This document shows positions 8,013-15,798 of a DNA stretch of 21,458 bases, in pieces; position 1 is the stretch's first letter, and each line of letters opens with the position of its first letter. Below the pieces are notes generated by a model. That model saw nothing but the letters and a program-made list of their open reading frames with translations, was not told the DNA's origin and searched no databases. Position numbers and translations under genes: made by a program. The DNA is from Chara braunii (taxonomy: Eukaryota > Streptophyta > Charophyceae > Charales > Characeae), in NCBI GenBank assembly GCA_003427395.1, contig BFEA01000821.1:343100-364557 (forward strand), given 5' to 3'.

Positions 8013-8290
8013 TGCAATGAACCCAATCTGAAGAGAAGGCCGTCAATGTCGGAACACAGAATGTCTCAGCGCAAATTCATTCTCTTAAAAAATTGTTCAT
8101 AATATAGTCGGGTAGCCCAATGTCTGATCACCAGAGAAAAGGCTGGGAGGAGGGAGATAAGACAGAGAAGGTGGAAGAGAAGGTACCATCAACATAGCAG
8201 ATAGATCTCCCTCGTAATCCCACTCCTTCTTCGGCCATTTCATTCTCGCCACATCAGCATACATTCCCCTCTGACACACTCTGACAATGA
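8013..8290 (-). other. Part of the 5' LTR of the gypsy element (outer end not defined)
   Basis: The segment starts (plus strand) with TG at 8013, adjacent to the primer binding site, and should be LTR on the minus strand. The outer TG...CA end and the 5-bp target duplication could not be located because the second LTR is missing. 8290 is an arbitrary limit. No open frame here is convincing. Confidence 0.45.
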
Positions 8291-9796
8291 GCTGATCTCA
8301 TCATGGCCCTTATCAGCACACACTCATCTTGAAGACGGACAACAGTGCGCAATGTCGACTACGAACGCAAACAGGTAAGCTTCCTCCACATTGATCAATC
8401 TCACAGCCTGATCCTTATCCTCCACGCCAGTATCACATCAATGTCATACTCAGTGTGGGTAGAGCCACGTCAGCATAGCAAGTGTCCAGCTGGCACCATA
8501 GGCAGAGAAGGCGCCAACACCAGGCAGTAGCAGTCTCGCGTCGTCGTCCAATGTCAAGCCAGCATATAGCCAACGACGACCCAGCGTAGTGCCAGCGTCC
8601 AGCTAGCGCAGCGACAGCGTCAAACCGACGTCAAGCAGCATGTGGAAGACTGAATGTAGGTCGGCAGGGGATGGGCCAACTTATAGTGTTGACTCCGGTT
8701 GACCAGCCTTTGGTCTCTAAGATACGATGGCCCAGATTGCCTCCCAGCCAATGGCCCGGATTCCGTACAGTTGCAGACTCCCACTTGGACTTGATTCCTT
8801 TCGGACACCTGCACGCAGCCAAAGGTGTGTCTGATCAGTGGCCTGGACTGGGTCCGCGTTGACTTTGACTCGTGGGTCTGAATTTCCGAGCTGCTGTTGA
8901 CTGTTGACTTTCTTTCGGTCAACCATAGGACGTTGGGCCTCTGTAGGCCAGTTTAGGCCAGGTTTCGGGTATCCCACAACAGCAGGCCTTCTTTCGACAG
9001 TTTGTATGGCTTTGAGCGTGGTCGTTGACCCCAATTTCGGCCCTTCGACCAAAATGACGACCCACGGCCCTCATTCTTGTTCGGCAGGACTTTTTGGCGC
9101 AGCCTGTGAGAGGAACAGATCTGAACTGATACGGAGCGTCGTACTATTGTCCATCGACATAGGTATCAACGGGCTGTGAGTGATGGTATGAATGTGACTC
9201 GCAGCTAGTCCTCCCAGAGTGAGAGTCAGTACAAATAAAAAATATTGTTCAAGGGTCATCTGGCCATAGCAAGGGGAAGTGTGTTGACTATGTTTGTCTA
9301 AGATAATCGAAAAGGAGTCAGACTGCTGATCCCTCTAGAGGAACAAGAAGGCAGGGCCCCAGGGCCCAGGCCTGTTTCCTGTGGAAAAAAAAATAACGAG
9401 AAAAACTCACTAATGGGATGCAATTGACCTGCGATTGCGCAAAAATGCCTTATCTGTTGGCAAACCGTTTTGTCTTCCTTTTTTTTTTTTTTTCATTTGA
9501 CAGTACTGCATTGCCTCACTGGTAAGAATAATTCAACGCTAAGTTACATATTACTATTTTTCCCTTTTTCGTTGGATGGACAGCTTGGTCTATTGTTGGG
9601 AGTGGTACGAGCATCTCTCGACAGCACGGCTGAAGAGGCAGGAAGTTACATACTCATAGCTCTACTTTGGTGATTGATACGTTTTTTCGACTTCCAGCCG
9701 TCATCTCCAATTGCTTTGTGGTGAGAGAGCTGGAGATCGCATTTTGGAAGACGGAGCTTCTTGGCAAGACTCAGAAGAACTTGAAGCGCCTCGTGA
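8291..9796. other. Intergenic region, no gene recognised
   Basis: No open frame resembles a known protein. It holds a TTGAC (W-box core) cluster at 8689-9029, T and A homopolymers near 9480 and 9384, and a GTAAG donor-like site near 9520 followed by a CAG acceptor-like site near 9582. Some of it may be the remaining LTR and some the promoter of the gene that begins at 10092. Confidence 0.5.
8689..9029. promoter_or_regulatory. Cluster of TTGAC W-box cores
   Basis: TTGAC occurs at 8689, 8699, 8859, 8865, 8897, 8904 and 9025 on the plus strand and at 8918-8922 on the minus strand. Eight in 341 bp is well above the less than one expected at random. WRKY factors bind TTGAC[C/T] in plants. Function is not shown. 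Confidence 0.4.
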
Positions 9797-9802
9797 TATA
9801 TA
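9797..9802 (+). promoter_or_regulatory. Possible TATA box of the WD40-kinase-like gene
   Basis: tatata sits about 290 bases before the ATG at 10092. No other promoter element is recognised and the transcription start is unknown. Confidence 0.25.
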
Positions 9803-10091
9803 GTGAAGAACAGTTACTATAATTTTCTTCTTAGACTAGAATAATTGCAGCTTGAACTTGCTGTAATGATATAGCTAGTGCTATGGGCTTGCGTTAGAAC
9901 TTTGTTCACAGAGGGTTGCTATTTGAATTATGGACATAATGTCCAGATCCTTGAAAGAATAGTCAACCATCCGCTTGTCCATCAGGTTGTGTACACTGTA
10001 CAGGTCGAGAGAAGTTGGCAATCGGTTACACGCCAGGTCCCTGCGTGTGGAAGGATATAACTCATATAATCAGAGTTCCAAGACTGTTTTG

Positions 10092-11468
10092 ATGATGGAG
10101 GATGTTGATGGAATAGGTGGGCTTCAACTGGTACAAAAATTTGAAAGGAAAGGGTGCGCCATTTTGTCGAGTGGTTGTGCAAACGTGTTGTTAATCAATC
10201 TGCATTCCCATGAGCCATGGGTCATATTCACACCTGATGGTAAGTCCCTGCAGGTGTGGGACTATGAGGATGGAACTAGGGTTGCCTCTTGGGCAATCCC
10301 TGGCGTGGAAGATGCCAAGGAAGCTACGTTCATTGCACAGAAAGATTGGATTGTGGTGAGGCGAACGAAAAGCTTTGAGGTGTATGAAAAGCGAGGTCCG
10401 ACGTTGTGGCGTCTAGAGGTGCTAACTGCAGAAACTGGCGACAAACGAGCCTTTGGAATGGCGGTCCATCAGACCTTTCCTTGTCTATTGACTTCCTTTC
10501 GCCACGAGGACTTTTCTTTATGGTGGTGGGGTGTGAAATGGGAGAAGGTCACATTCTCAGGACATTCTCGCGCAGTATTCCCAGTGGTCTTTCATCCAGC
10601 GGAGCCACAGATCTTTGCAAGTGGAGGGGGTGATGGCGAAATCAAGGTATGGAACTTGCAGTTTGGGAATGTTATGCAGACCCTGAAAGATAGCGGCAAG
10701 GGGTTTATTAGACAAATTGGATTTGGCAAAGGGCTCCGAGAGTCTCTTTTGATCTCATCGCACTCTGAAGAAGGAAGCGTCCGGGTTTGGGACTACAAGA
10801 AGGGAGTCTGCCTGTCAAAATGGGTGGCACATAGCCAACCCATTCGGTCAGCCTTTTTTCATCCATGCTTGCCACATATCATCACTTTATCAAAAGATGG
10901 AGAAATAAAAGTTTGGAGTGACTCAAACTATCAGCAAGTCTTATCCTATAACTCTCCATGGAGTGGGGAGGTGGTGGGAATGCAAGCATGTGAGAAGTCC
11001 AACATTCTCATTCTTGGTGGTACCGCGGGATTCCATGTAGTTCATGTAGTCACGGGACGGGAAAGTCTGGAAAATGAAGAGCGGAGGCAGATCATGGAAT
11101 CTCTTACCGAAAAGCATCATGCAGAGATGGAAAGTAAAGTAGCTACGGCTTTGATGGAGTTTGAGACAAAGATGGAGAATTTCAGAAAAGAGCATCAAAG
11201 AAAGGAGATATTTCTACTAGGAAGGGTCCAGGAGCTGGAGGAAGAGATGGAAACAGTGAAGGGGTTGCTTGCAAAGTCAAAACAGGAGGAGATGGAAAAG
11301 AAATTGGCGGCAGAAAGAGAATCAGAGAAAGGAGAGAATTCTCGTAGGACGGGTACAGGAGCTGGAGGAAGAGATGGATATAATGGTGAGGAGTCTTGCG
11401 GAGTCAAAACAGGAGATGGAAAACAAATTGGCGACAGAGACCAAGTCCCGGGGACATCTAGCAGATAG
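10092..11468 (+). CDS. Coatomer beta-prime-like WD40 propeller with coiled coil (N-terminal part of a WD40/pseudokinase fusion)
   Basis: The first ATG in the open frame is at 10092 and begins MMEDVDGIGGLQ; the upstream frame has no ATG. Residues about 20-320 follow the beta-prime subunit of COPI coat closely in order: HEPWVIF, VWDYEDG, ATFIAQKDWIVV, AVHQTFPCLLTS, FSGHSRAVFPVVFHPAE, IKVWNLQFGNVMQTL, SVRVWDYKKGVC, FHPCLPHIITLSKDGEIKVW, GGTAGFHVVHV. This is a six- or seven-bladed propeller, more diverged than a housekeeping COPI subunit. From about residue 325 it becomes a Glu/Lys-rich coiled coil (QELEEEMETVKGLLAKSK). The long alpha-solenoid of true beta-prime COP is missing. Near 11300-11330 the coil sequence continues in another frame, so the last 45 or so residues read here to the stop at 11468 are probably out of frame. 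A COPI-like cargo or membrane-site role is only inference. Confidence 0.8.
   Translation: MMEDVDGIGGLQLVQKFERKGCAILSSGCANVLLINLHSHEPWVIFTPDGKSLQVWDYEDGTRVASWAIPGVEDAKEATFIAQKDWIVVRRTKSFEVYEKRGPTLWRLEVLTAETGDKRAFGMAVHQTFPCLLTSFRHEDFSLWWWGVKWEKVTFSGHSRAVFPVVFHPAEPQIFASGGGDGEIKVWNLQFGNVMQTLKDSGKGFIRQIGFGKGLRESLLISSHSEEGSVRVWDYKKGVCLSKWVAHSQPIRSAFFHPCLPHIITLSKDGEIKVWSDSNYQQVLSYNSPWSGEVVGMQACEKSNILILGGTAGFHVVHVVTGRESLENEERRQIMESLTEKHHAEMESKVATALMEFETKMENFRKEHQRKEIFLLGRVQELEEEMETVKGLLAKSKQEEMEKKLAAERESEKGENSRRTGTGAGGRDGYNGEESCGVKTGDGKQIGDRDQVPGTSSR
11183..11440 (+). repeat. Tandem duplication of about 128 bp within the coiled coil
   Basis: The unit starting cagaaaagagcatcaaag at 11183 recurs at 11311 as cagaaagagaatcagag. 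Both continue through VQELEEEM and SKQE(E)MEKKLA-type sequence. The unit is not a multiple of three, and the A run at its start differs by one base between copies, which places the frame break here. Confidence 0.8.
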
Positions 11469-12504
11469 GGTCTCTTGGCTGGAGTTTGAGAGGGACGCCT
11501 TGGCCGAGAGAGTTAAAGAGTTGAAGCAAAGACTTCCAAAAGCGGTTGGTGACGTGAACACGTGCATTCCCGCGCTCCAGGAGTTTTCAAGGAAGGATCT
11601 CCAGGTTGCTACGCATGATTTTGATGTGAAGTGGAATAATTGTGGACACGGGGATGAGCATGAACATTTGTATTTCGGGAAACTATGGGACAACAGTCTT
11701 GTTATGGTAAAGAAGATGAGAGACGTAAATACGCAGGCAATCCATCGCGACAAGTTGAAGTCCGAGGTAGTGGATAAGTTGATATTGCTCAGACATCCCC
11801 AGATGCTGATCCCGCTAGGAGTCTGCTATGAAGATGGTTGTCTGGTTTATGAGCATATGGCACATGGAACAGTGAAAGATTGGATTGCATGCACAAGACA
11901 AAGCACTTGGTATACCCGCTTCCGCCTGATGGCAGAGGTTGCTCGAGGCCTGTGCTTCCTTCATTCAGATCCATTAGGCTCTGGTGGACCCATAATCCAT
12001 TCCGCCATCAGACCAACAAACATCTTCTTAGACGACAAGTTTGTCGCAAAGATAGGTGATGTCGATCTCGCTCTGCTTGACTCAGAACCTGCCCAAGTAG
12101 TCGAGACGACACTCAAAGAGAAGAAGACCTCACGGGTGGTTGCAAATCATAACTCTCACTATGTTGCTCCAGAGTATTGGGAGTCCCAAGTTTTCAGTGA
12201 GGAAACAGATATCTTTGCCTTTGGCATTACTCTGTTGGAGATGCTGACTGGAAATTTCACAAATGCATTTGAAGTCGTTGAGGATGCCATTGAAGATGAC
12301 AATGCTTTTGAGAATGCTCTGGATCCCAATGCAGGCTGTTGGGATATTGATCTGGCGCGTAGAGTGGCAAGTTTGGGTTTGCGTTGCGCCAGCTACAACA
12401 GACGGAAGCGGCCGGACATGGCAGCACCCAACACAGGCATTCTAGCTATACTGGAGGAAGTTGCAGGCAACGTAGAGCTTGCAGCGTCTAGGGAGGATGA
12501 ATAG
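11311..12504 (+). CDS. Coiled coil plus kinase-like domain with missing catalytic residues (C-terminal part of the fusion)
   Basis: This frame (one base ahead of the WD40 frame) has no ATG at its start, so it is best read as the continuation of 10092-11468 after a frameshift. It encodes a coiled coil (to about 11540) and then a kinase fold like that of plant U-box/RLCK kinases: FSRKDLQVATHDF, SLVMVKKM (the ATP lysine kept), LRHPQMLIPLGVCYEDGCLV, GLCFLH, IHSAIRPTNIFLDD, IGDVDLALL, YVAPEYWES, TDIFAFGITLLEMLTG and NRRKRPDM. HRD is HSA (11998-12006), so the catalytic Asp is lost, and DFG is DVD (12058-12066). The glycine loop is degenerate. Hence it is a probable pseudokinase. No U-box follows. 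The stop is at 12502-12504. If joined, the protein would be about 800 residues. No introns are seen. Confidence 0.8.
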   Translation, partial: QKENQRKERILVGRVQELEEEMDIMVRSLAESKQEMENKLATETKSRGHLADRVSWLEFERDALAERVKELKQRLPKAVGDVNTCIPALQEFSRKDLQVATHDFDVKWNNCGHGDEHEHLYFGKLWDNSLVMVKKMRDVNTQAIHRDKLKSEVVDKLILLRHPQMLIPLGVCYEDGCLVYEHMAHGTVKDWIACTRQSTWYTRFRLMAEVARGLCFLHSDPLGSGGPIIHSAIRPTNIFLDDKFVAKIGDVDLALLDSEPAQVVETTLKEKKTSRVVANHNSHYVAPEYWESQVFSEETDIFAFGITLLEMLTGNFTNAFEVVEDAIEDDNAFENALDPNAGCWDIDLARRVASLGLRCASYNRRKRPDMAAPNTGILAILEEVAGNVELAASREDE

Positions 12505-12682
12505 AGAAGTGGGGGTGTGCCCATCTGACACATAGAAGGCCAAGTGCAGGTCAGGCTGTAGTCCTTCATTTGATGTTGACGTGCAACAAAAGCATCCAGT
12601 TTTTTGCGCCCCCTCCCACACCTCACCCCACCCTAAAATCCCTCACTCGGAGAAAATGGCTTCTTACAGATTCTGAAGTCTT
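12505..12682. other. 3' flank of the WD40-pseudokinase gene
   Basis: Non-coding; no canonical AATAAA is seen. A C-rich run lies near 12608-12635. Confidence 0.4.
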
Positions 12683-12698
12683 AGATGGAAATGAGGCC
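12683..12698. repeat. Left 16-bp target site duplication of the U6 retrocopy
   Basis: agatggaaatgaggcc is identical to 12829-12844. Confidence 0.92.
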
Positions 12699-12699
12699 A

Positions 12700-12717
12700 G
12701 TCCTTCGCAACATCCGT

Positions 12718-12749
<32 letters not shown>

Positions 12750-12828
12750 GGCCCCTGCGCTTTCAAGGATGACACGCATTAATCGAGAAATGGTCCAAAT
12801 GAAAAAAAAAAGAAAAAAAAGAAAAAAA
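12700..12828 (+). pseudogene. U6: U6 spliceosomal snRNA retrocopy with A-rich tail
   Basis: The sequence from GTCCTTCG at 12700 to GGTCCAAAT at 12800 is plant U6 snRNA. It includes the ACAGAGA box (12734-12740), the AGC region (gattagcatgg) and the 3' part gatgacacgc. It differs from the consensus by a changed 5' stem, a 4-base insertion after tgcgc (near 12762-12765) and a few substitutions. A working U6 gene ends in a T run; this one ends in an A-rich tail (12801-12828) with occasional G and is flanked by a perfect 16-bp direct repeat. No upstream sequence element or TATA at the usual spacing is seen. It is therefore a LINE-mobilised processed copy, not an active gene. Confidence 0.92.
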
Positions 12829-12844
12829 AGATGGAAATGAGGCC
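12829..12844. repeat. Right 16-bp target site duplication of the U6 retrocopy
   Basis: agatggaaatgaggcc is the perfect partner of 12683-12698, placed directly after the A-rich tail. Confidence 0.92.
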
Positions 12845-13319
12845 TGCAATTCAGGTGACTTGCTTGTAGTTCTTCACATGGGAGGAAAGTAAGTTGGGTA
12901 AAAGAAAGTGTGGGTGTGGGTCGAAGTGAAGCCATAAGGAAAAGTTAGTGCAAATTCTGGCAAGTTTGGTGTAATCAGTTTCTGGACAACTAGGAGACTG
13001 CAATCTTGCCGCTTGGACTGATTTTAATGTTTCCCTTCCTATGAGGCCTCAGGCCAGCCATGGAGTTCTCTTGTCCATTCCAGCCACCGGACAACAGCAT
13101 AATTGCACTCTCATGCTTCAGGGGGGGGGGGGGGGGGGGAAGGAATATGATGACATAATCGAGTGAAGGAGAGAACTAGTAGGGATGGAATGCGAAAAAT
13201 GGAAGGTACAGACAATCCGAAGAGGCTGGTGTCGTTCCACAGAGCCTGGGGATGACGGGGCACACTTGCCTAATACGTTCAGGTCTGTGATTTACTCATA
13301 TATATCGTTGGTAGCATGA
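12845..13319. other. Intergenic, no gene recognised
   Basis: Nothing coding. It contains a 19-base G homopolymer at 13121-13139. Confidence 0.5.
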
Positions 13320-13672
13320 TGTTGCATGCTGCGCCTGCACACGAGGGCCATTTTTCAGGCCCTGCGTCGTTCAATCTGAAAGCCTGAAAATAAGGGCCTA
13401 CAGGCCCCGTGACGGTTCAGCCCGAAAGCCTGAAATCCGAGGCCCACAGGCCCTGTGTCGTTTCAGCCAAAAAAAAGGTCTGAGCCTTTTCAGCCTGAAA
13501 CTGAGGGTTATTTCTGGGCCTACAGGCCCCATGACGGTTCAGCCCGAAAGCCTGACATCCGGGGCCCACAGGCCCTTTATCGTTTCAGCCTAAAAAAGGC
13601 CTGAGCCTTTTCAGCCTGAAACTGAGGGCTATTTCCGGGCCTACAGGCCGCATGACGGTTCAGCCCGAAAGC
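13320..13672 (+). repeat. LTR-U3-like repeat with 120-bp tandem units, copy 1 (cut at N)
   Basis: The block starts tgttgcatgctgcgcctgca and contains units of about 121 bp beginning gggcctacaggcccc at 13394, 13516 and 13637. The third unit is broken by the N at 13673. The same block, with the same start, recurs at 15368. The units are rich in short inverted repeats (GGGCCTACAGGCCC, and TTTCAGCCT/AGCCTGAAA). Confidence 0.8.
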
Positions 13673-13673
13673 N

Positions 13674-14100
13674 GCCAGATCCCTATGGCAAGCCCTAAGA
13701 ACATCATGGCTCAAAATATCAGACTCTCCTCTATTAATCAACCCCGCCACACTATTCCTCGACCTCGACCAATCACCCCCACTCAAAGGCCTCGAAGCCT
13801 TTGTCTCCTCCCAAATAAAAAAAAAGCACCCTATGGGCCATATGGAAAAACAGATGTGACACGACCTTCGATGACACACTCACCACCCCAGAAAACCCAC
13901 TCGTCACCATCAAACAACTAATAGACACAGAACTCCATGCCCTCTGGAACAAACACCGTAAAAAGCTCCCAACTGACCCCGTCAAAAAAGACTTAGCAAT
14001 CCTAAAATTCTCAACATCCAAATTAGGCAATGGGCTCCTTGGCACAATCAACAACGATAGACTAATCCTAAAAAATTGGCTAACCTTAACACATACATAA
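13674..14100 (+). pseudogene. LINE ORF2 3' end (C-terminal region, frameshifted)
   Basis: One plus frame from 13674 reads SLWQALRTSWLKISDSPLL, then LFLDLDQSPPLKGLEAFV. After a one-base slip in the A run at 13818-13826 the next frame reads TLWAIWKNRCDTTFDDTL, TIKQLIDTELHALWNKHRKK and GNGLLGTINNDRLILKNW to a TAA at 14098-14100. The LWxIWKxRN pattern near the end is typical of the C-terminus of non-LTR retrotransposon ORF2. The RT and endonuclease domains are absent, so the copy is 5'-truncated at the N (13673). It is followed by a C-rich 3' region and a poly(A) tract, as expected. The family is not named. Confidence 0.6.
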
Positions 14101-14760
14101 GGCCTCCCCAAAACCCACCCTATTCCACACACTACCAACCTCAAACCAAGCTAGCATAACTAACCAATAACCAAAGCACTAAAAAGCCCTAAGCCCCCCA
14201 CCGACCCCACTCAACACCCCTAAGGCGACCCCCCCCCCCTTCTCCGTCTCCACACCACCACAATCCCCTTCAACTCACCCTTCACCTAACCCCCCTCCCA
14301 CACCCTCCATAATACAACAACCACTATACCGTAACTAACTAATAAACCCAACCACAGTCACCGCCCACTCCTCAGCATCCCCCTTTCAAGCGAAACCAAG
14401 AGCCCAGAACTGCCCCACCACCCTTAGCAGGATAAGACACAGATGCGACCACCGGTGATAGGACAGGACACATAAATGTCAGGATAGGCTTTAGTGTTCT
14501 ATCACCAAACACAGGAAAATACCAGATCCCCAGTAAATCAGGCTAACTTAGGCAGGGGTGAAGGGTGGTACATCCTTTCTCGGGGAAGTAATCACTGTCG
14601 TCCTTCGGACCTCCACACCACAAGGGGGAGGAGCGTGAGTGTGTATATCCTTGTAACATTTTCTGACTTGCCAATGGAATAGGAACCGGATTGCTGCTCC
14701 CCATAATGGAAAAGGAGCCGGAATCATACGGTTCCGTTAAAAAAAAAAAAAAAAAAAAAA
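14101..14760 (+). mobile_element. Probable LINE 3' UTR and poly(A) tail
   Basis: Non-coding. The first 260 bases are C/A-rich and nearly G-free. The stretch ends in 22 A (14739-14760). Position and orientation fit the 3' end of the LINE fragment at 13674-14100. No target duplication was found, because the left edge is the N. Confidence 0.5.
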
Positions 14761-15367
14761 GTAAAGGTCGGCCATTTGCCTGAATGACCCCATTCTGTCC
14801 AACAATCCAATGTTTGATCAAAGCATCCTCAAGGCGCACCAGGTGTACATGGCCCACTTGGTTTTGCAACTATCGCAGGTGGACCCAGCCCCCCTCAACC
14901 ACCCTCGACCTTTTCTTAGGGTCGCATACCCTGCAAGAGGGATGCTGTCAATCAGCTCCTCGAGTGCCACCTCCGGTTTGTGACCATAGCGCAGTCTGGA
15001 CCACATTTGTCTGGGTGTCTTCCAGTCCTTTGTCCCCTTATCCCACAGGTCATCCACTCTTAATACCCCGTGCCGTACCCACCCCTTTCCACAAGGGGTC
15101 CGAGCTGCAGCTAGTCCGACCTTGGGATTTCGTAATCCACCGGTTCCCAAAAAGAGGCTGCCTCAGGATCTCTTCCCATCGGTCAAGGGGGTGGCCGTCT
15201 AGGATAGGGAGCTGCCTCCATGTCTGCAAAAGACGTCCCCAGAATTCCGCAATCTTGTCCCCCTCACTATACTTTCGAGGCACTCTCCAATACCTATCCT
15301 CCAGCCAGGTTAACGGATCTACCTTGGGAGGGGGCTTCCGAAGCCAGTGCAGCAATATGTGCTAGAG
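14761..15367 (-). pseudogene. LINE ORF2 C-terminal fragment (minus strand, frameshifted)
   Basis: Minus strand 15355-15100 reads WLRKPPPKVDPLTWLEDRYW, GRLLQTWRQLPILDG and WEEILRQPLFGNRWITK. After a frameshift in the G-run near 15090-15100 it reads GWVRHGVLRVDDLWDKG and TPRQMWSRLRYGHKPEVALE, and it ends with DALIKHWIVGQNGVIQANG-like sequence near 14840-14770. The pattern of W..ILRQPLF...W..GV..VDDLWD is that found after the RT domain in non-LTR retrotransposon ORF2. No RT domain is present. It is a different element from 13674-14760 because the orientation is opposite. Confidence 0.6.
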
Positions 15368-15679
15368 TGTTGCATGCTGCGCCTGCACACGAGGGCCATT
15401 TTTCACGCCCTGCGTCGTTCAGGCTGAAAGCCTGAAAATAAGGGCCTACAGGCCCCGTGACGGGTCACCCGAAAGCCTGAAATTCGGGGCCCACAGGCCC
15501 TGTATCGTTTCAAGCTAAAAAAGGCCTCAGCCTTTTCAGCCTGAAACTGAGGGCTATTTCCGGGCCTACAGACCCCATGACGGTTCAGCCTGAAAGCTTG
15601 ACATCCGGGGCCCACAGGCCCTGTATCGTTTCAGCCTATAAAAAGGGCCGGAGCCTTTTCAGCCTGAAACTGAAGGCTA
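15368..15679 (+). repeat. LTR-U3-like repeat with 120-bp tandem units, copy 2
   Basis: Same start and same units as 13320-13672, beginning gggcctacaggcc at 15442 and 15562. It runs into unique sequence (about 15680-15800) and then a TATA box at 15810. Confidence 0.8.
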
Positions 15680-15798
15680 TTCTCAGTCCCTTGTCAGACA
15701 GACCTACCCTGAAACAAGCACGTTCGGGCAGCGACCTGTGCCCTAAAGCTTCCCCAGGGGCTAGCACATTCAGGCATTGGCAAGAGCAGCCTCCTGGA

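Larger units (their letters stand above)
228..8013 (-). mobile_element. Degenerate Ty3/gypsy LTR retrotransposon, nested with other elements
   Basis: Read on the minus strand, the order is LTR edge and primer binding site, leader, gag, protease, reverse transcriptase, RNase H and start of integrase. That is the Ty3/gypsy order, because RT precedes integrase. The copy is dead: there are several frameshifts and stops, and the RT active-site motif is altered. Four separate insertions sit inside it (543-883, 1660-2672, 4645-4984, 6115-6477). The right edge is set at the TG/CA LTR terminus next to the primer binding site. The rest of integrase and the 3' LTR are not seen, and the recognisable part ends near 228, against an A/T-rich tract. 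The outer end of the 5' LTR beyond 8013 cannot be set because its partner LTR is absent. Confidence 0.88.

Noticed and set aside
8620-9179. Open frames of 91-111 residues on both strands
   Set aside because: They overlap each other on both strands and lack any recognisable motif; treated as intergenic.
12700-12800. Functional U6 snRNA gene
   Set aside because: No T-run terminator, an A-rich tail instead, a perfect flanking duplication and a 4-base insertion; it is a retrocopy.
14784-15365. 193-residue plus frame
   Set aside because: It is antisense to LINE ORF2 sequence readable on the minus strand and has no similarity of its own.
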